From: Alphaproteobacteria bacterium
GTDB lineage: Bacteria; Pseudomonadota; Alphaproteobacteria; ATCC43930; CGMCC-115725
Length of the DNA: 36,358 bases
Assembly: GCA_030042035.1 (NCBI GenBank)
Contig: JASIAN010000057.1
Span: 1 to 36,358, forward strand
Direction of reading: 5' to 3'
Position 1 is the first letter of the stretch. Every line of letters begins with the position of its first letter. The notes under the pieces are model-generated. The model was not told the DNA's origin and ran no database searches. It saw nothing but the letters and a program-made list of their open reading frames with translations. A program made the position numbers and the translations under genes. Positions 1 to 12,927 of this stretch are shown piece after piece.

Positions 1-93
1 GGCACCGGCGCGCGCCAACGCCTTTGCCGCGTCGTTGGTGCTGTCGACCACGTCGAGCGCGACGAGGCTGTATCCGTCGGGCAACTCCATCAT
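1..93 (-). CDS. birA: Biotin--[acetyl-CoA-carboxylase] ligase, N-terminal fragment (cut by window edge)
   Basis: Reverse strand from the ATGATG at 88-93 reads [30 protein letters not shown], a BirA-like N-terminus (VDSTND); start overlaps the nuoN stop; birA often follows nuoN in alphaproteobacteria. Confidence 0.7.
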   Translation of the reverse strand, partial: MMELPDGYSLVALDVVDSTNDAAKALARAGA

Positions 94-1547
94 CGCGCAA
101 ACAGCGAAGCGGCGGCCGCCTGCGCGCCGCCCATCAGCGGGTCGGGATAGACGATGAAGAACAGCGTCAACACCGCGGCGACGAACAGCACGGCGCGCAA
201 TTCGGGGGCAAGCGGCCGATCGAACGTGACGAGCGGTTCGTCGAAATACATGACCTTGACGATGCGCAGATAATAAAACGCGCCAACGACGCTGGTCACC
301 ACGCCCAGCACGGCGAGGCCGACAAGATGCGCGTCGATCGCCGCGAGGAAGATATAGAGCTTGGCGAAAAAGCCGGCGGTCGGCGGGATGCCGGCCAGCG
401 CGAACAGAAAAATGCCGAGCGCCAGCGCCAAACCCGGCCGGGTGCGGCCGAGCCCCGAAAGATCGGCGATGCCTTCGAGCATCTGCCCCTCGCGCCGCAT
501 GCACAAGATGACCGCCCACGTGCCGAGGTTCATGATCAGGTAGATCGCGAGGTAGACGAGCACGCCGCGAATGCCCTCGGCACCACCCGCAGCAAGCCCG
601 ATCAGCGCATAGCCGACATGGCCGATCGAGCTATACGCCATCAGCCGCTTGATGTTGCGCTGGGCAATCCCCGCGAAGGCGCCCAACACCATCGAGGCGC
701 CCGACAAAAACACGATGATCTGCTGCCATTCGGCGATGAGGCCTGAAAACGATCCGATCAGATAGCGCACGAACAGTGCCAGCGCCGCGATCTTCGGCGC
801 CACCGAAAAGAACGCGGTGACCGGCGTCGGCGCGCCTTCGTATACGTCGGGCGTCCACATGTGGAACGGCACCGCCGATACCTTGAACGCAAGGCCGACC
901 GAAACAAAAACGATGCCGATGATGAGCCCGTTCGACGGCACCGGACCGCCCGCGGCGCCAAACAGGTGAGCCAGGCCGGTAAAGCCGGTCGTGCCGGCAA
1001 AGCCGTAGATCAGCGAAATGCCGTAAAGCATCATCCCCGAGGCGAGCGCTCCGAGGATGAAGTATTTGAGGCCGGCTTCGGTCGAGCGCGTCGAATCGCG
1101 GTCGAAGCTGGCGACGACGTAAAGCGCCAGGCTCTGCAGTTCAAAACCGAGATAGAGCGTGATCAGGTCGTCGGCCGAGACCATGACCATCATGCCGGTC
1201 GTCGCCAGCAACACCAGCACCGGGAACTCGAAGCGCGCGAGACCGTGCTCCTCGTTGTAATGCAGCGCGATGATGATCGTAACGGCGGAGCCGATCAGCA
1301 CCAGGACATTGACAAAAACGGCGAACCGGTCGGTGATGAACATGCCGTAGAAACCGACGTGTTTTTCGCCCTGGAACATCGCCGACAGCACCAGCACGGC
1401 CATCAGCACCGCGACCGACAACCACGAGACGAGACGCGTCGAACGCTCGCCGCGAAAGACGCCGAGCAGCAGCAGTGCCATCGCGGCACAGGCCAGCACG
1501 ATTTCGGGCAGTGCGGGCAGCAGGTCGGGCATCGGCAAGGCAGGCAT
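90..1547 (-). CDS. nuoN: NADH-quinone oxidoreductase subunit N
   Basis: Hydrophobic antiporter-like protein; position after nuoM; start taken at [17 protein letters not shown] (1547), overlapping the nuoM stop. Confidence 0.95.
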   Translation of the reverse strand: MPALPMPDLLPALPEIVLACAAMALLLLGVFRGERSTRLVSWLSVAVLMAVLVLSAMFQGEKHVGFYGMFITDRFAVFVNVLVLIGSAVTIIIALHYNEEHGLARFEFPVLVLLATTGMMVMVSADDLITLYLGFELQSLALYVVASFDRDSTRSTEAGLKYFILGALASGMMLYGISLIYGFAGTTGFTGLAHLFGAAGGPVPSNGLIIGIVFVSVGLAFKVSAVPFHMWTPDVYEGAPTPVTAFFSVAPKIAALALFVRYLIGSFSGLIAEWQQIIVFLSGASMVLGAFAGIAQRNIKRLMAYSSIGHVGYALIGLAAGGAEGIRGVLVYLAIYLIMNLGTWAVILCMRREGQMLEGIADLSGLGRTRPGLALALGIFLFALAGIPPTAGFFAKLYIFLAAIDAHLVGLAVLGVVTSVVGAFYYLRIVKVMYFDEPLVTFDRPLAPELRAVLFVAAVLTLFFIVYPDPLMGGAQAAAASLFAR

Positions 1548-3169
1548 CAGCCGCCCTTTCCCGTCATCGCGGCGACAGCCGGGGCCCATGCCTCCACGGT
1601 CGACAGGATCGACCCGTAGCTTCCGGCTTTCGCCGGAGCGATCTCATCGCTGCTCAATACCGTTCGGCGACGCAGCGCCGCCTGCTGTGCGGCGTGGACC
1701 TGGTGCACGACATGATCGACCGAGGCGCGCATCGGGGCGAGAAACGAATTAGGGTACACCCCCATCCACAGCACGATCGCGAGCAGCGGCGCGAAGACCA
1801 GCTTCTCGCGCAGATTGAGGTCGAGCATGTGGCGCACGTCGACGCGCGTGATCGTGCCGAAAATGATGCGGCGATAGAGGTAGAGCATGTACATCGCGCC
1901 GAGGAACAGACCGGTCGCGATCAGGAAACACTCAGTGGTCGAGACGCGGAACACGCCGAGCATGATCAGAAACTCGCCGACAAAGCCGCTGGTGCCGGGC
2001 AGGCCGACCGACGCCAGCATCATGCACATGAACACAAAAGCATAGGCCGGCATGTTGTCGGCCAAGCCGGCATAGCGGTCGATGTCGCGCGTGTGCAGGC
2101 GGTCGTAAATGACGCCGACGACCAGGAACAGCGCGGCGGAGACGAGGCCGTGGCTCAACATCTGGATCATCGCGCCCTGCACCGCCTCGCTCGTCACCGC
2201 AAACAGCCCGGCCGTCACAAACCCCATATGCGCGATCGACGAATAGGCGATCAGCTTCTTCATGTCGGTCTGCGCCAGCGCGACGAACGAGGTGTAGATG
2301 ACCGCAATCGCCGACAGCGCAAACATCATCGGCGTGAAATAGGCCGAGGCGAGCGGAAACATCGGCAGCGAGAAGCGGATGAAGCCGTAGCCGCCGAGCT
2401 TCAACAGAATGCCCGCGAGAATGACCGAGCCGGCGGTCGGCGCCTCGACATGCGCGTCGGGCAGCCAAGTATGCACCGGCCACATCGGCACCTTGATCGC
2501 AAACGACGCGAAAAACGCCAGCCACAGCCAGGTCTGCAGATGGGCGGGGAAGCTGTGGGCGAGCGCGACGGTAATGTCGGTCGAGCCGGTCTGGAAATAA
2601 ACCGCAATGATTGCCAGCAGCGACAGCACCGACCCCAGCAGCGTGTAGAGGAAAAACTTGAACGCCGAATAGATGCGCCGTGGCCCGCCCCAGACGCCGA
2701 TGATCAGGAACATCGGGACCAGCACACCCTCGAAAAACACGTAGAACAGGATGAAGTCGAGAGCGCAGAACACGCCGACCATCATCGTCTCTTGGACGAG
2801 GAAGGCGATCATGTATTCGCGCACCTGGGAATGCACATTGGTCCAGCTGTGCAGCACGCAGAGCACGGTCAACAGCGTCGACAGCAGCACGAAGAACAGC
2901 GAGATGCCGTCGATCCCCATGTGATAACGGATCGTGAAACCGCCGATCGTGATCCAGCGGGCGTTCTCGACAAACTGGAAGGCGGCGGTGTTCGGGTTGA
3001 ACTCGACCCATAGCACGATCGACAGCGCGAACACGACGAGCGAGGTGGACAGCGCGATATTGCGCGCATTGCGGGCGACGATCTCGTCGTCGCCGCGCGC
3101 CAACATGATGAACGCGACGCCGACCAGCGGCAGAAAGGTGACGAGCGATAGGAGCGGCCAGTGGGTCAT
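1547..3169 (-). CDS. nuoM: NADH-quinone oxidoreductase subunit M, with atypical C-terminal tail
   Basis: NuoM motifs ([48 protein letters not shown]); operon position. Confidence 0.96.
   Translation of the reverse strand: MTHWPLLSLVTFLPLVGVAFIMLARGDDEIVARNARNIALSTSLVVFALSIVLWVEFNPNTAAFQFVENARWITIGGFTIRYHMGIDGISLFFVLLSTLLTVLCVLHSWTNVHSQVREYMIAFLVQETMMVGVFCALDFILFYVFFEGVLVPMFLIIGVWGGPRRIYSAFKFFLYTLLGSVLSLLAIIAVYFQTGSTDITVALAHSFPAHLQTWLWLAFFASFAIKVPMWPVHTWLPDAHVEAPTAGSVILAGILLKLGGYGFIRFSLPMFPLASAYFTPMMFALSAIAVIYTSFVALAQTDMKKLIAYSSIAHMGFVTAGLFAVTSEAVQGAMIQMLSHGLVSAALFLVVGVIYDRLHTRDIDRYAGLADNMPAYAFVFMCMMLASVGLPGTSGFVGEFLIMLGVFRVSTTECFLIATGLFLGAMYMLYLYRRIIFGTITRVDVRHMLDLNLREKLVFAPLLAIVLWMGVYPNSFLAPMRASVDHVVHQVHAAQQAALRRRTVLSSDEIAPAKAGSYGSILSTVEAWAPAVAAMTGKGG
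1557..1645. repeat. Palindromic interspersed-repeat-like element overlapping the 3' end of nuoM
   Basis: cccgtcatcgcggcgacagccggggcccatgcctccacggtcgacaggatcgacccgtagcttccggctttcgccggagcgat: diverged arms GGCGACAGCCGGGG and (reverse) GGCGAAAGCCGGAAG around a core resembling recurrent alphaproteobacterial intergenic repeats. Confidence 0.6.
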
Positions 3170-3177
3170 GTGCCGGC

Positions 3178-5106
3178 CTACCGCGGGAACAGGTACCAGG
3201 TGACAAGGGCGACGACGCCGATCAGCATCGCAAACGCGTAGTGATAGACATAACCGGTCTGCGCCCGGCTCGCCTCGCGCGCCAGCTCGGTCGCCGCGGC
3301 GGCAATGCCGTCAGGGCCCAGCCCATCGATGATCCGACCGTCGCCGACCTTCCACAGCCCGTCGCCCAAACTGAACGCGGTGTTGACGAACAGCCGGTCG
3401 TAAAGCTCATCGAAATACCACTTGTTGAGCAGAAACAGATAAATCGCTCGATACTGGATGGCCAGCCGCTCGGGGATCGCCGGATCGACGATGTAAAACA
3501 GATAGGCGGTTGCGATGCCCAGCAGCCCGGCCGCCAGCGGCGCATAAGTGACGATGCCGTGGAGGCGCTCGGCCGCTTGCAGCGAATTGTCCTGCGGTAA
3601 CACCAGGATCGAGTTGTGCCAGAACCAGGTGTGCAGCGCGCCGACGAAATAGGGTTCGGTGAAATAGCCGGCGAGCGCGGCGCCGGCCGCAAGGACAATC
3701 AGCGGGATCAGCATGACCCATGGGCTCTCGTGAGCGTGATGCAGCGTCGCGTGGTCGGCGCGCGTCTCGCCATGGAACGTCATGAAGATGAGGCGGAATG
3801 AGTAGAATGCCGTCATGAAGGCCGCGAGCGTTCCGAGCGTGAACGAATAACGGCCGACCGCGGTGCCGGAGGCCCAGGCCGCGGCAAGGATCGTGTCCTT
3901 CGAATAATATCCGGAAAACAATGGGATGCCGGACAGGGACAGCGCGCCGATCCACATGACGACATAAGTGATCGGCACCTTGCGCCACAACCCGCCCATG
4001 CGCCGCATGTCCTGCTCGCCGCCCATCGCGTGGATCACCGAGCCGGCGCCGAGAAACAACAGCGCCTTGAAAAAGGCGTGCGTGAACAGGTGAAACATCG
4101 CCGCCATGTAAGCCGACACGCCCGCCGCGAAAAACATGTAGCCGAGCTGCGAGCAGGTCGAATAGGCGATGACCCGCTTGATGTCGTTCTGCGCCATGCC
4201 GATCGAGGCGGCGAACATCGCGGTCGTGCCGCCGATGACGCCGACAACCGCGAGTGCGGTCGGCGCATATTCGAACAGTGGCGACAGCCGCGCCACCATG
4301 AAGACGCCCGCCGTCACCATCGTCGCGGCGTGAATCAGGGCCGAGACAGGGGTCGGGCCTTCCATCGCGTCGGGCAGCCAGGTGTGCAGCCCGATCTGCG
4401 CCGATTTGCCCATCGCGCCGACAAACAGCAGGACGCAGGCCAACGGCAGCGCCGCGACTCGCCAGCCGAGGAAGTCGATGACCGTATTGGCTTCCGCCGG
4501 CGCCTTGGCGAACACGGTCGTGAAATCAAGCGACCCGAAGATCACGAATACCGCAAAGATGCCGAGAGCAAAGCCGAAATCGCCGACCCGGTTGACGATG
4601 AAGGCCTTGATCGCGGCGGCGTCGGCGGACGGCCGGTCGTACCAGTAGCCGATCAGGAGATATGAGCACAGCCCGACCCCTTCCCAGCCGAAAAACAGCT
4701 GCACAAAGTTGTCGGCCGTGACCAGCATCAGCATGAAGAAGGTAAACAGGCTCAGATAGCTCATGAACCGGGGAATGCCCGGATCTTCGGCCATGTAACC
4801 GACGGAATAGATGTGCACCATCGCCGACACGATCGTGACGACGAGGATCATGACGCCGGACAGCGTGTCGAGCCGCAGCGCCCAGTCGGCATCAAGGCCG
4901 CCGGCGACGATCCAGCTCGCGATCGGCACGGTCTGCGGCCCGGCATGCGGCAGGATCACGACAAAAAACAGCGCAATCCCGAGCCCCATCGATACAAGCA
5001 GCGCGCCGCAGGTGACGGCCTGCGACAAGCGATCGCCGATCGCTCGCCCGAAAAATCCGGCGATCGCGGCGGCAAGGAGCGGCAGGAAGACGACGGCAAG
5101 GGCCAT
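3178..5106 (-). CDS. nuoL: NADH-quinone oxidoreductase subunit L
   Basis: NuoL motifs (FGWEGVGLCSYLLIGYWY, HTWLPDAMEGPTPVSALIHAATMVTAGVFM). Confidence 0.97.
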   Translation of the reverse strand: MALAVVFLPLLAAAIAGFFGRAIGDRLSQAVTCGALLVSMGLGIALFFVVILPHAGPQTVPIASWIVAGGLDADWALRLDTLSGVMILVVTIVSAMVHIYSVGYMAEDPGIPRFMSYLSLFTFFMLMLVTADNFVQLFFGWEGVGLCSYLLIGYWYDRPSADAAAIKAFIVNRVGDFGFALGIFAVFVIFGSLDFTTVFAKAPAEANTVIDFLGWRVAALPLACVLLFVGAMGKSAQIGLHTWLPDAMEGPTPVSALIHAATMVTAGVFMVARLSPLFEYAPTALAVVGVIGGTTAMFAASIGMAQNDIKRVIAYSTCSQLGYMFFAAGVSAYMAAMFHLFTHAFFKALLFLGAGSVIHAMGGEQDMRRMGGLWRKVPITYVVMWIGALSLSGIPLFSGYYSKDTILAAAWASGTAVGRYSFTLGTLAAFMTAFYSFRLIFMTFHGETRADHATLHHAHESPWVMLIPLIVLAAGAALAGYFTEPYFVGALHTWFWHNSILVLPQDNSLQAAERLHGIVTYAPLAAGLLGIATAYLFYIVDPAIPERLAIQYRAIYLFLLNKWYFDELYDRLFVNTAFSLGDGLWKVGDGRIIDGLGPDGIAAAATELAREASRAQTGYVYHYAFAMLIGVVALVTWYLFPR

Positions 5107-5110
5107 GCGG

Positions 5111-5425
5111 TCAGCCGCGCATCATGTGGATGTCCTCGACCTGGATCGTGCCACGGTTGCGGAAATAGATGACGAGGATCGCGAGGCCGATCGCCGCTTC
5201 TGCCGCCGCCACGGTCAACACGAACATCGCGAAGACTTGCCCGGCGAGATCGCCGAGACTGACGGAGAAAGCGACGAGGTTGATGTTGACCGCGAGCAGC
5301 ATCAACTCGATCGACATCATGATGATGATGATGTTCTTTCGGTTGAGAAAGATCCCAAAGATGCCGAGTGTGAATAGCACCGCCGCGACCGTAAGGTAAT
5401 GCGCCAGCCCGACCGCCATCATCAT
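5111..5425 (-). CDS. nuoK: NADH-quinone oxidoreductase subunit K
   Basis: In-frame within ORF 5111..6106: [43 protein letters not shown]... Confidence 0.95.
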   Translation of the reverse strand: MMMAVGLAHYLTVAAVLFTLGIFGIFLNRKNIIIIMMSIELMLLAVNINLVAFSVSLGDLAGQVFAMFVLTVAAAEAAIGLAILVIYFRNRGTIQVEDIHMMRG

Positions 5426-6090
5426 TCTCCCGCTGCGACCGGCTCGACCGGTTCGCCTGCGCCGCCGCCGACCGGCACGTTGACGACGGCCACCGACTGC
5501 GCGCGGCTGCGCGCCAATTGCGCGGCGATGCGCTGGCGGCGGACGCCGCCGCGCCGCCGCAACGTCAACACGATCGCGCCGATCATCGCGACCAACAGGA
5601 TCAGCCCCGCGATCTGGAAGGCTAAGACATAACGGGTGTAGATCAGATCGCCGAGCGCACGGGTGTTGGTCATCGCGCCATGCGCCGCGGTCGCCGTCAT
5701 TGGCGCCGCCTTCAGCCCCTCGATGCCCGGTGCGATCGCCCAGCTGCCGAAAATCAGGATCAATTCCGCCAGCAGGATTGCCCCGATCAGCGCGCCGATC
5801 GGCAGATAGCGCATAAAGCCGCTGCGCAGCCGCGCGAAATCGATATCGAGCATCATCACGACAAAGAGAAACAAGACAGCGACCGCACCGACATAGACGA
5901 TGACCAGGATCATCGCCAGAAACTCGGCGCCCAACAGGATGAACAGGCCGGCGGAATTGAAAAAGGCAAGGATGAGGAACAGCACCGAATGGACCGGGTT
6001 GCGGGCCGAGATGACCATAACGCCGGACGCTACGGTGATCGCGGCGAAGATGTAGAACATGATCGTTTGCAACAGGACGGCGTCGGTCAT
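5422..6090 (-). CDS. nuoJ: NADH-quinone oxidoreductase subunit J
   Basis: [82 protein letters not shown]. Confidence 0.95.
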   Translation of the reverse strand: MTDAVLLQTIMFYIFAAITVASGVMVISARNPVHSVLFLILAFFNSAGLFILLGAEFLAMILVIVYVGAVAVLFLFVVMMLDIDFARLRSGFMRYLPIGALIGAILLAELILIFGSWAIAPGIEGLKAAPMTATAAHGAMTNTRALGDLIYTRYVLAFQIAGLILLVAMIGAIVLTLRRRGGVRRQRIAAQLARSRAQSVAVVNVPVGGGAGEPVEPVAAGE

Positions 6091-6118
6091 CGGCCCCATC
6101 CCGCAAGCCGGCGGCCGC

Positions 6119-6607
6119 TCATCGGTAGGGCGCCGCGAGGGAAAGCGCCTTGGCAATCTCCGCCTCCCAGCGGTCGCCGTTTGCCAAGAGCTTTTCCTTG
6201 TCGTAGAACAGTTCTTCGCGGGTCTCGGCGGCGAATTCGAAATTCGGCCCCTCGACGATCGCATCGACCGGGCAGGCCTCCTGGCAATACCCGCAATAGA
6301 TGCATTTCGTCATATCGATATCGTAGCGCGTCGTGCGCCGGCTGCCGTCATCGCGCGGCTCGGCCTCGATCGTGATCGCCAATGCCGGACAGATCGCCTC
6401 GCACAATTTGCAGGCGATGCAGCGTTCTTCGCCGTTGGGATAGCGCCGCAGCGCATGCTCGCCGCGAAACCGCGGCGACAGCGGCCCCTTCTCATAGGGA
6501 TAATTGACCGTGACCGGGCGGCGAAACATATAGCGCAGGGTCAGCGCCATGCCCGCTAGCAATTCCCACAGAAGAAGGCTGCGCGCCCGGCGCGACAGAG
6601 CATTCAT
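6119..6607 (-). CDS. nuoI: NADH-quinone oxidoreductase subunit I (two 4Fe-4S)
   Basis: [12 protein letters not shown] and [12 protein letters not shown] motifs. Confidence 0.97.
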   Translation of the reverse strand: MNALSRRARSLLLWELLAGMALTLRYMFRRPVTVNYPYEKGPLSPRFRGEHALRRYPNGEERCIACKLCEAICPALAITIEAEPRDDGSRRTTRYDIDMTKCIYCGYCQEACPVDAIVEGPNFEFAAETREELFYDKEKLLANGDRWEAEIAKALSLAAPYR

Positions 6608-6649
6608 CGCTCGCTCCTCAACCGCACCATAGCCGCACCCGCCCCGCTG

Positions 6650-7675
6650 TCAATGCGACGGGACCCAGCCGGTCGCGACCAGGACGCCGGCAGTCAGCAC
6701 GAGCCAGAACAGCGACAGCGGCAGAAACACCTTCCAGCCGAGACGCATCAGCTGGTCGTAGCGAAAGCGCGGAAACGTCGCTCGCACCCACAGGATGCAG
6801 AACATGACGAACAGTATCTTGCCGAGCAGCCAAAGCAGCGCCCAGACATGCCCTAAAAAGCCGCTAAACGGTTCAATATTGAACGGCGCCAGCCACCCAC
6901 CGAGGAAGAGGATCGTCGTCATCGCGCTGACGAGGATCATGTTGCCATATTCGGCCATGAAGAACAGCAGCCACGTCATCGCCGAATATTCGACATGGAA
7001 GCCGGCGACGATCTCGGATTCGCCTTCCGGCAGGTCGAACGGCGCGCGGTTGGTCTCGGCAAGACCAGAGATGAAGAAGACGACGAACATCGGGAACAGC
7101 GGGATGAAAAACCACACCGTGCGCTGCGCCATGACGATGTCGGTCAGGTTCAGCGAACCGGCACACAGCAGCACGGTGACAAGCACAAAGCCGATCGAGA
7201 CTTCGTACGACACCATCTGCGCCGCCGAGCGCAGCGCACCGAGAAAGGCGTAGCGCGAATTCGACGCCCAGCCGGCGATGATGATGCCGTAGACGCCCAA
7301 TGAGCTGATCGCAAAGAGATAAAGGATGCCGACATTGATGTTGGAGATGACGACCCCGGTGTCGAACGGGATCACCGCCCAGGCGACGAGTGCCAGGGCG
7401 GTGCTGACGATCGGCGCGGCGATGAAGAGGACGCGATTGGCGCTGCTCGGGACAATCGTCTCCTTGAACAGCATCTTGATCGCGTCGGCGATCGGCTGCA
7501 GCAGGCCGAGCGGGCCGACGACATTGGGCCCCTTGCGCAATTGCGAATAGGCCAGCACCTTGCGCTCGGCGTAGGTGTAGTAGGCGATCGCCACGAGCAG
7601 CGGCACAACGACGCAGAGAATCTCGCCGATCGTGATCAGCAGCGGCAGCAGGTAGCCGTGCCAGAATTCAGCCAT
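6650..7675 (-). CDS. nuoH: NADH-quinone oxidoreductase subunit H
   Basis: [13 protein letters not shown]...[66 protein letters not shown]. Confidence 0.97.
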   Translation of the reverse strand: MAEFWHGYLLPLLITIGEILCVVVPLLVAIAYYTYAERKVLAYSQLRKGPNVVGPLGLLQPIADAIKMLFKETIVPSSANRVLFIAAPIVSTALALVAWAVIPFDTGVVISNINVGILYLFAISSLGVYGIIIAGWASNSRYAFLGALRSAAQMVSYEVSIGFVLVTVLLCAGSLNLTDIVMAQRTVWFFIPLFPMFVVFFISGLAETNRAPFDLPEGESEIVAGFHVEYSAMTWLLFFMAEYGNMILVSAMTTILFLGGWLAPFNIEPFSGFLGHVWALLWLLGKILFVMFCILWVRATFPRFRYDQLMRLGWKVFLPLSLFWLVLTAGVLVATGWVPSH

Positions 7676-9737
7676 GGGTGCCGGTCCGCGGCGCGGCATC
7701 GGGATGACCGCCGAACAACTGGCTGCATTTTGCCATTGTCGGGCTGGCGCGGCTGATGGGGTCGGTGCGGTAGTAATCGTCGACCGGATAGGTGAACGGC
7801 GCCGGATCGACCGGTCCTGCCGCGCCGAACGGGCCCCATGCGGCCGGCACGATCGCATCGATATGGGCGAAGCCGGGATGCGCCGCGCGCATCCGAGCGC
7901 GCAATTCGGGCAGCGAATCATAGGGCAGCGTCCGGCCGAGCGCGCCCGACAGCGCCCGCAGGATCGTCCAATCCTCGCGCGCCTCGCCGGGCGGGAATGT
8001 GGCGCGCCGGCCGGGCTGCACGCGGCCCTCGGTATTGACCCAGCTCGCGTCCTTTTCAGTATAGGCCGCGCCCGGCAGGATCACGTCGGCGCGCGCCGCG
8101 CCGCGGTCGCCATGATGGCCCTGGTAGATCACAAAAGCGCCGCCGGTATTGCCGAGATCGCACTCATCGGCGCCGAGCAGATAGAGAAGCTCGGTCGCGC
8201 CGCTCTTGCAGCCGGCAAGAATTGCCGCCGTGCCGCTGCCGCCAGGGCCGGGCACGAAACCGAGCTCGAGGCCGCCGACCCGCGCCGCCGCCACGTGCAG
8301 CACATTGAAGCCGTTCCAATCGTCGCGGATCATGCCGCAGGCCTCGGCGAGCGCGCGCGCCGCTCCGAGCACCCGGTCGCCGTCCGGCCGCCTGAGCGCG
8401 CCTTGCCCCAGGATCAGCATCGGCGCCTTGGCATTGCGCAGAATTTCGCCGCACGGGTGATTGCCTTCCACCAGCGCATTCAGCGCGTCGCCGCCGTCGC
8501 CGAGCATCTCGGCCGGATAGGTCAGGTTGAGTTCGGGGCCGATCGCCGCGACGCGGAAACCGCCCATCAGGTAGCGCTTGCGGAGCCGCGCGTTGACGAG
8601 CGCCGCTTCCCGGCGCGGGTTGGTACCGATGAGGAGGCACGCGTCGGCGCGCTCGATGCCGGCGATCGTCGTGTTGAACAGATATCCGGCGCGGCAGGCG
8701 GAATCGAGCCGGGCGCCGTCCTGTCGGCAGTCGAGGCTTTGCGCGCCGAGGCCCTGCAGCAGTTCCTTCGCCGCGAACATCGTTTCGGCGTCGCACAAAT
8801 CGCCGGCGATCGCGGCGATGCGCTCAGGCGGCGTCGCCTTCATCCGGTCGGCGACGAGATCCAAGGCTTCGCTCCACTCGACCTCGACGAGCCGGCCGCC
8901 GCGCCGGATATACGGGCGATCGAGGCGGCGGTGCACAAGGCCGTCCACGGCAAAGCGGCTCTTGTCGCTGAGCCACTCTTCGTTGACGTCCTCGTTGAGC
9001 CGCGGCAGCACGCGCAAGACCTGGTCGCCGCGCGCATCGATGCGGATGTTGCTGCCGACCGCATCGAGCACATCGACCGATTCGGTTTTGCGCAATTCCC
9101 AGGGCCGCGCGACGAACGCATAAGGCTTCGAGGTCAGCGCTCCAACCGGACACAGATCGACGATGTTGGCCGACAGCTCCGAGCCGAGGGCTCGCTCGAC
9201 ATAGGTCGTGATCTCCATCGCCTCGCCGCGCCCCGTGGCGCCCAATTCCTCGACGCCGGCGATCTCATTCAGGAAGCGGATGCAGCGCGTGCAATGGATG
9301 CAGCGGTTCATGCTGGTCGCGACGAGCGGCCCGAAATCCTTATCGCGCACCGCGCGCTTCCCCTCGTCGAAGCGGCCGCGGTCGAACCCGTAGGCCATCG
9401 CCTGGTCCTGCAGGTCGCATTCGCCGCCCTGGTCGCAGATCGGGCAGTCGAGCGGATGGTTGAGAAGCAGCATCTCCATGACGCCGTGGCGCGCCTTCCG
9501 CGCCTTTTCCGATTGCGTCAGGATCACGTTGCCGTCCGCGACCGGCATCGCGCACGACGCGACCGGCTTCGGCGAGCGCTCGACCTCGACGAGACACATG
9601 CGGCAATTGCCGGCGATCTGGAGCCGCTCGTGATAGCAGAAATGCGGGATTTCGACCCCGGCCTGCTGGCACGCCTGGAGGATTGTCGTGCCCGGCGCAA
9701 CCTCCAATTCCGTGCCGTCGATCGTCACCTTCGGCAT
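7668..9737 (-). CDS. nuoG: NADH-quinone oxidoreductase subunit G
   Basis: N-terminal 2Fe-2S/4Fe-4S motifs ([34 protein letters not shown]) plus molybdopterin-oxidoreductase-like domain; start at [13 protein letters not shown]. Confidence 0.96.
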   Translation of the reverse strand: MPKVTIDGTELEVAPGTTILQACQQAGVEIPHFCYHERLQIAGNCRMCLVEVERSPKPVASCAMPVADGNVILTQSEKARKARHGVMEMLLLNHPLDCPICDQGGECDLQDQAMAYGFDRGRFDEGKRAVRDKDFGPLVATSMNRCIHCTRCIRFLNEIAGVEELGATGRGEAMEITTYVERALGSELSANIVDLCPVGALTSKPYAFVARPWELRKTESVDVLDAVGSNIRIDARGDQVLRVLPRLNEDVNEEWLSDKSRFAVDGLVHRRLDRPYIRRGGRLVEVEWSEALDLVADRMKATPPERIAAIAGDLCDAETMFAAKELLQGLGAQSLDCRQDGARLDSACRAGYLFNTTIAGIERADACLLIGTNPRREAALVNARLRKRYLMGGFRVAAIGPELNLTYPAEMLGDGGDALNALVEGNHPCGEILRNAKAPMLILGQGALRRPDGDRVLGAARALAEACGMIRDDWNGFNVLHVAAARVGGLELGFVPGPGGSGTAAILAGCKSGATELLYLLGADECDLGNTGGAFVIYQGHHGDRGAARADVILPGAAYTEKDASWVNTEGRVQPGRRATFPPGEAREDWTILRALSGALGRTLPYDSLPELRARMRAAHPGFAHIDAIVPAAWGPFGAAGPVDPAPFTYPVDDYYRTDPISRASPTMAKCSQLFGGHPDAAPRTGTHG

Positions 9738-9741
9738 GGCG

Positions 9742-11031
9742 CTACTCCGCCGCCCGGCGCGGCGCCGCGGCACGGTATTCCCGAATGTGCCGCTCCAGCT
9801 CCGGCCGGAAATGGCGGATCAATCCTTGCACCGGCCAGACGGCGCCGTCGGCCAGCGCGCAGATCGTGTGGCCTTCGATCTCGCGCGTCACTTCGTCGAG
9901 CATGTCGATTTCCTCGACCGACGCATCGCCCTTGACCATCCGCTCCATGACCCGCCATACCCAGCCGAGACCCTCGCGGCACGGCGTGCACTGGCCGCAG
10001 CTCTCGTGCTTGTAGAACGCCGACAGCCGCGCGATTGCGCGCACGATGTCGGTCGATTTGTCCATGACGATGACGGCGGCGGTGCCGAGGCCCGATTTCT
10101 GCGCGACGAGGCTGTCGAAATCCATCAGCACCGTGTCGCAGATGTCCTTTGGCAAGACCGGGGTCGATGAGCCGCCGGGGATCACGCCCCGGAGATTGTC
10201 CCAGCCGCCGCGCACGCCGCCGGCGTGCCGCTCGATGAGCTCCCGCAGCGGGACGCTCATCGCATCTTCGACATTGCACGGCTGGTTCACGTGGCCGGAG
10301 ATGCAGAAGATTTTCGTGCCGGTGTTGCGCGGCCGGCCGATCGAAGAAAACCACCCGGCGCCGCGCTTCAGGATCGCCGGCGAGGTCGCGATCGTCTCGA
10401 CATTATTGACGGTCGAGGGACAGCCGTAGAGGCCGCACGCGGCCGGAAACGGCGGCTTTAGGCGCGGCTGGCCCTTCTTGCCCTCCAGGCTCTCCAGGAG
10501 GCCGGTTTCCTCGCCGCAGATATAGGCGCCCGCGCCGCGGTGGATGTAGATGTCGATGTCGTAGCCGGAGCCGCAGGCGTTCTTGCCGACGAGCCCTGCG
10601 TCATAGGCCTCGTCGAGCGCGGCCTGCAGGTGCCGCGCCTCGTTGTAGAATTCGCCCCGGCAATAGATGTAGGCGGCAGTGCAGCCCATCCCGGCGCCGG
10701 CCAAGACGCAGCCTTCGAGCAGTTTATGCGGGTCGTAGCGCAATATGTCGCGATCCTTGCAGGTGCCTGGCTCGCTCTCGTCGGCATTGACGATGAGGTA
10801 AGTCGGCCGGTCGCTCTGTTTCGGCATGAACGACCATTTGAGCCCCGTGGGAAAGCCGGCGCCGCCGCGGCCGCGTAGCCCCGATTCCTTGATTTCGTTG
10901 ACGATCCAGTCGCGCCCTTTGAGGATGACCTCGCGGGTGCCATCCCAGTCGCCGCGCTTTCTCGCACCGGCCAGCCGCCAGTCGCGTTCGCCGTAAAGGT
11001 TGGTGAAGACGCGGTCGCGGTCAGCCAGCAT
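9742..11031 (-). CDS. nuoF: NADH-quinone oxidoreductase subunit F
   Basis: [49 protein letters not shown]. Confidence 0.97.
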   Translation of the reverse strand: MLADRDRVFTNLYGERDWRLAGARKRGDWDGTREVILKGRDWIVNEIKESGLRGRGGAGFPTGLKWSFMPKQSDRPTYLIVNADESEPGTCKDRDILRYDPHKLLEGCVLAGAGMGCTAAYIYCRGEFYNEARHLQAALDEAYDAGLVGKNACGSGYDIDIYIHRGAGAYICGEETGLLESLEGKKGQPRLKPPFPAACGLYGCPSTVNNVETIATSPAILKRGAGWFSSIGRPRNTGTKIFCISGHVNQPCNVEDAMSVPLRELIERHAGGVRGGWDNLRGVIPGGSSTPVLPKDICDTVLMDFDSLVAQKSGLGTAAVIVMDKSTDIVRAIARLSAFYKHESCGQCTPCREGLGWVWRVMERMVKGDASVEEIDMLDEVTREIEGHTICALADGAVWPVQGLIRHFRPELERHIREYRAAAPRRAAE

Positions 11032-11698
11032 CGCTCTTTTCTTCCTCGGTCTCGCCCGAAGCAGTCAGCGCCGCCTGCCACGGCGGCGGCGTCGGCTCTT
11101 CCAGTAATGTCGTCTTGCCGCCCGTTGCCATCGATCCCTGGCGGCCGATCGCCGAGCCAAACGGCGGCGGCGTGCCGGCGCGCAGCGCGTCGAGCAAGGC
11201 CTCGGTTTTCGGCCCGTCGAGGTCTTCGTAATAATCGTCGTTGACCTGCAGGATCGGCGCGTTGACGCAAGCGCCAAGGCATTCGACCTCGACGAGCGTA
11301 AAGAGACCGTTCAGGGTCGTGCCGCCGATGTCGATGGCGAGCTTCCTTTGGCACGCGGCGACAACCTCGTCGGAGCCGCGCAGCCAGCACGGCGTCGTTG
11401 TGCAGACCTGCAAAAGCCAGCGGCCGACCGGCTTCAGGTTGAACATTGTGTAAAACGTCGCGACCTCGTAGACGCGGATGCGCGGCATCTCCAAGAGGTC
11501 GGCCACTGTATGCATCGCCGCCAAGGGCAGCCAGCCCCCCCATTGCCGCTGCGCCAGATCAAGCAGCGGCAACACCGCGCTCTGCTGGCGTCCGGGCGGG
11601 TACTTGGCGATGTGTGCTTTCGCCCGCCCGAGGTTCTCGGGCGTGAATTCGAAATGCTCCGGCTGCGCGACCGGCGGCCCTGAATCGTGGCTCATCAT
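11021..11698 (-). CDS. nuoE: NADH-quinone oxidoreductase subunit E
   Basis: Thioredoxin-like 2Fe-2S domain ([41 protein letters not shown]). Confidence 0.95.
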   Translation of the reverse strand: MMSHDSGPPVAQPEHFEFTPENLGRAKAHIAKYPPGRQQSAVLPLLDLAQRQWGGWLPLAAMHTVADLLEMPRIRVYEVATFYTMFNLKPVGRWLLQVCTTTPCWLRGSDEVVAACQRKLAIDIGGTTLNGLFTLVEVECLGACVNAPILQVNDDYYEDLDGPKTEALLDALRAGTPPPFGSAIGRQGSMATGGKTTLLEEPTPPPWQAALTASGETEEEKSDAG

Positions 11699-12927
11699 CG
11701 GTCGATCTCGCCGAACACGATGTCCATCGACCCCAGGATCGCGACGAGATCGGCCAGCATGTATCCCTTCGACATGAACTCCGTCGCCTGCAGGAAGGCA
11801 AAGCCGGGCGCCCGGATTTTGCAACGGTAGGGGCGGTTCGTGCCGTCCGACACGAGATAGACGCCAAACTCGCCCTTCGGCGCCTCGACCGTCGTGTAGG
11901 TCTCGCCGGCCGGCACGTGATAGCCCTCGGTGTAGAGCTTGAAATGGTGGATCAGCGCCTCCATCGACCGCTTCATTTCGGCGCGCGGCGGCGGCGCGAC
12001 CTTGCGGTCGTCGACCTTGATCGGACCGGTCGGCAACTGCTGCAAGACTTGGCGGATGATGCGCAGCGACTGCCGCATTTCTTCGATGCGGACGAGATAG
12101 CGGTCCCAGCAGTCGCCGTTCTGGCCGACCGGCACGTCGAACTCTACCGTGTTGTAGGCGTCATAGGGCTGGGCGCGGCGGAGGTCCCACGCGACGCCGG
12201 AGGCGCGCAGCATCGGCCCGGAAAAGCCCCAGTCGAGCGCATCCTTGGCGCTGACGACGCCGATATCGACCGTGCGCTGCTTGAAAATGCGGTTTTCGGT
12301 CAGCAGCACCTCGATGTCGTCGATGGTTTGCGGGAAGCGCTCGGCCCATGCGAGAATGTCGTCAATCAGCCCAGCCGGCAGGTCCATATGCACGCCGCCG
12401 GGACGAAAATAGTTGGCGTGCAGCCGTGCGCCCGAGGCGCGTTCGTAGAACTCCATCAGGATTTCGCGCTGCTCGAACCCCCAGAGAAACGGTGTCAGCG
12501 CGCCGACATCCATCCCGAACGCGCAGATATTCAGGAGATGATTGAGGATGCGGGTGATTTCGGCAAACAGCACGCGGATGTATTGGGCGCGGGGCGGCGG
12601 CTCGATGCCCATCAGCTTCTCGACCGCCAGCGCAAAGGCGTGCTCCTGGCACATCGGCGAGACATAGTCGAGCCGGTCGAAATAGGGGATCGCCTGAAGA
12701 TAGGTCTTGTATTCGATGAGCTTCTCGGTGCCGCGGTGCAACAGGCCGATATGCGGGTCGGCGCGCTCGACGACCTCGCCGTCCATTTCAAGCACGAGGC
12801 GCATGACGCCGTGCGCCGCCGGATGCTGCGGCCCAAAATTCATCGTGAAATTCTGGATCGTCGCGGGGCCGGCCAGTTCGCCGGCACCATCGCCCGCCAA
12901 GGGCGCCGGCGCCGTGGGATCGCTCAT
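11695..12927 (-). CDS. nuoD: NADH-quinone oxidoreductase subunit D
   Basis: [25 protein letters not shown]...[12 protein letters not shown]; start at MSDPTAPAP. Confidence 0.97.
   Translation of the reverse strand: MSDPTAPAPLAGDGAGELAGPATIQNFTMNFGPQHPAAHGVMRLVLEMDGEVVERADPHIGLLHRGTEKLIEYKTYLQAIPYFDRLDYVSPMCQEHAFALAVEKLMGIEPPPRAQYIRVLFAEITRILNHLLNICAFGMDVGALTPFLWGFEQREILMEFYERASGARLHANYFRPGGVHMDLPAGLIDDILAWAERFPQTIDDIEVLLTENRIFKQRTVDIGVVSAKDALDWGFSGPMLRASGVAWDLRRAQPYDAYNTVEFDVPVGQNGDCWDRYLVRIEEMRQSLRIIRQVLQQLPTGPIKVDDRKVAPPPRAEMKRSMEALIHHFKLYTEGYHVPAGETYTTVEAPKGEFGVYLVSDGTNRPYRCKIRAPGFAFLQATEFMSKGYMLADLVAILGSMDIVFGEIDR

Noticed and set aside
1475-3013. Long plus-strand ORFs antisense to nuo genes (e.g. 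24..746, 861..1619, 1475..3013, 4030..4665, 7674..9935, 11917..13053)
   Set aside because: High-GC antisense artefacts: Arg/His/Gln/Asp-rich translations with no family motifs, opposite clearly coding nuo genes.
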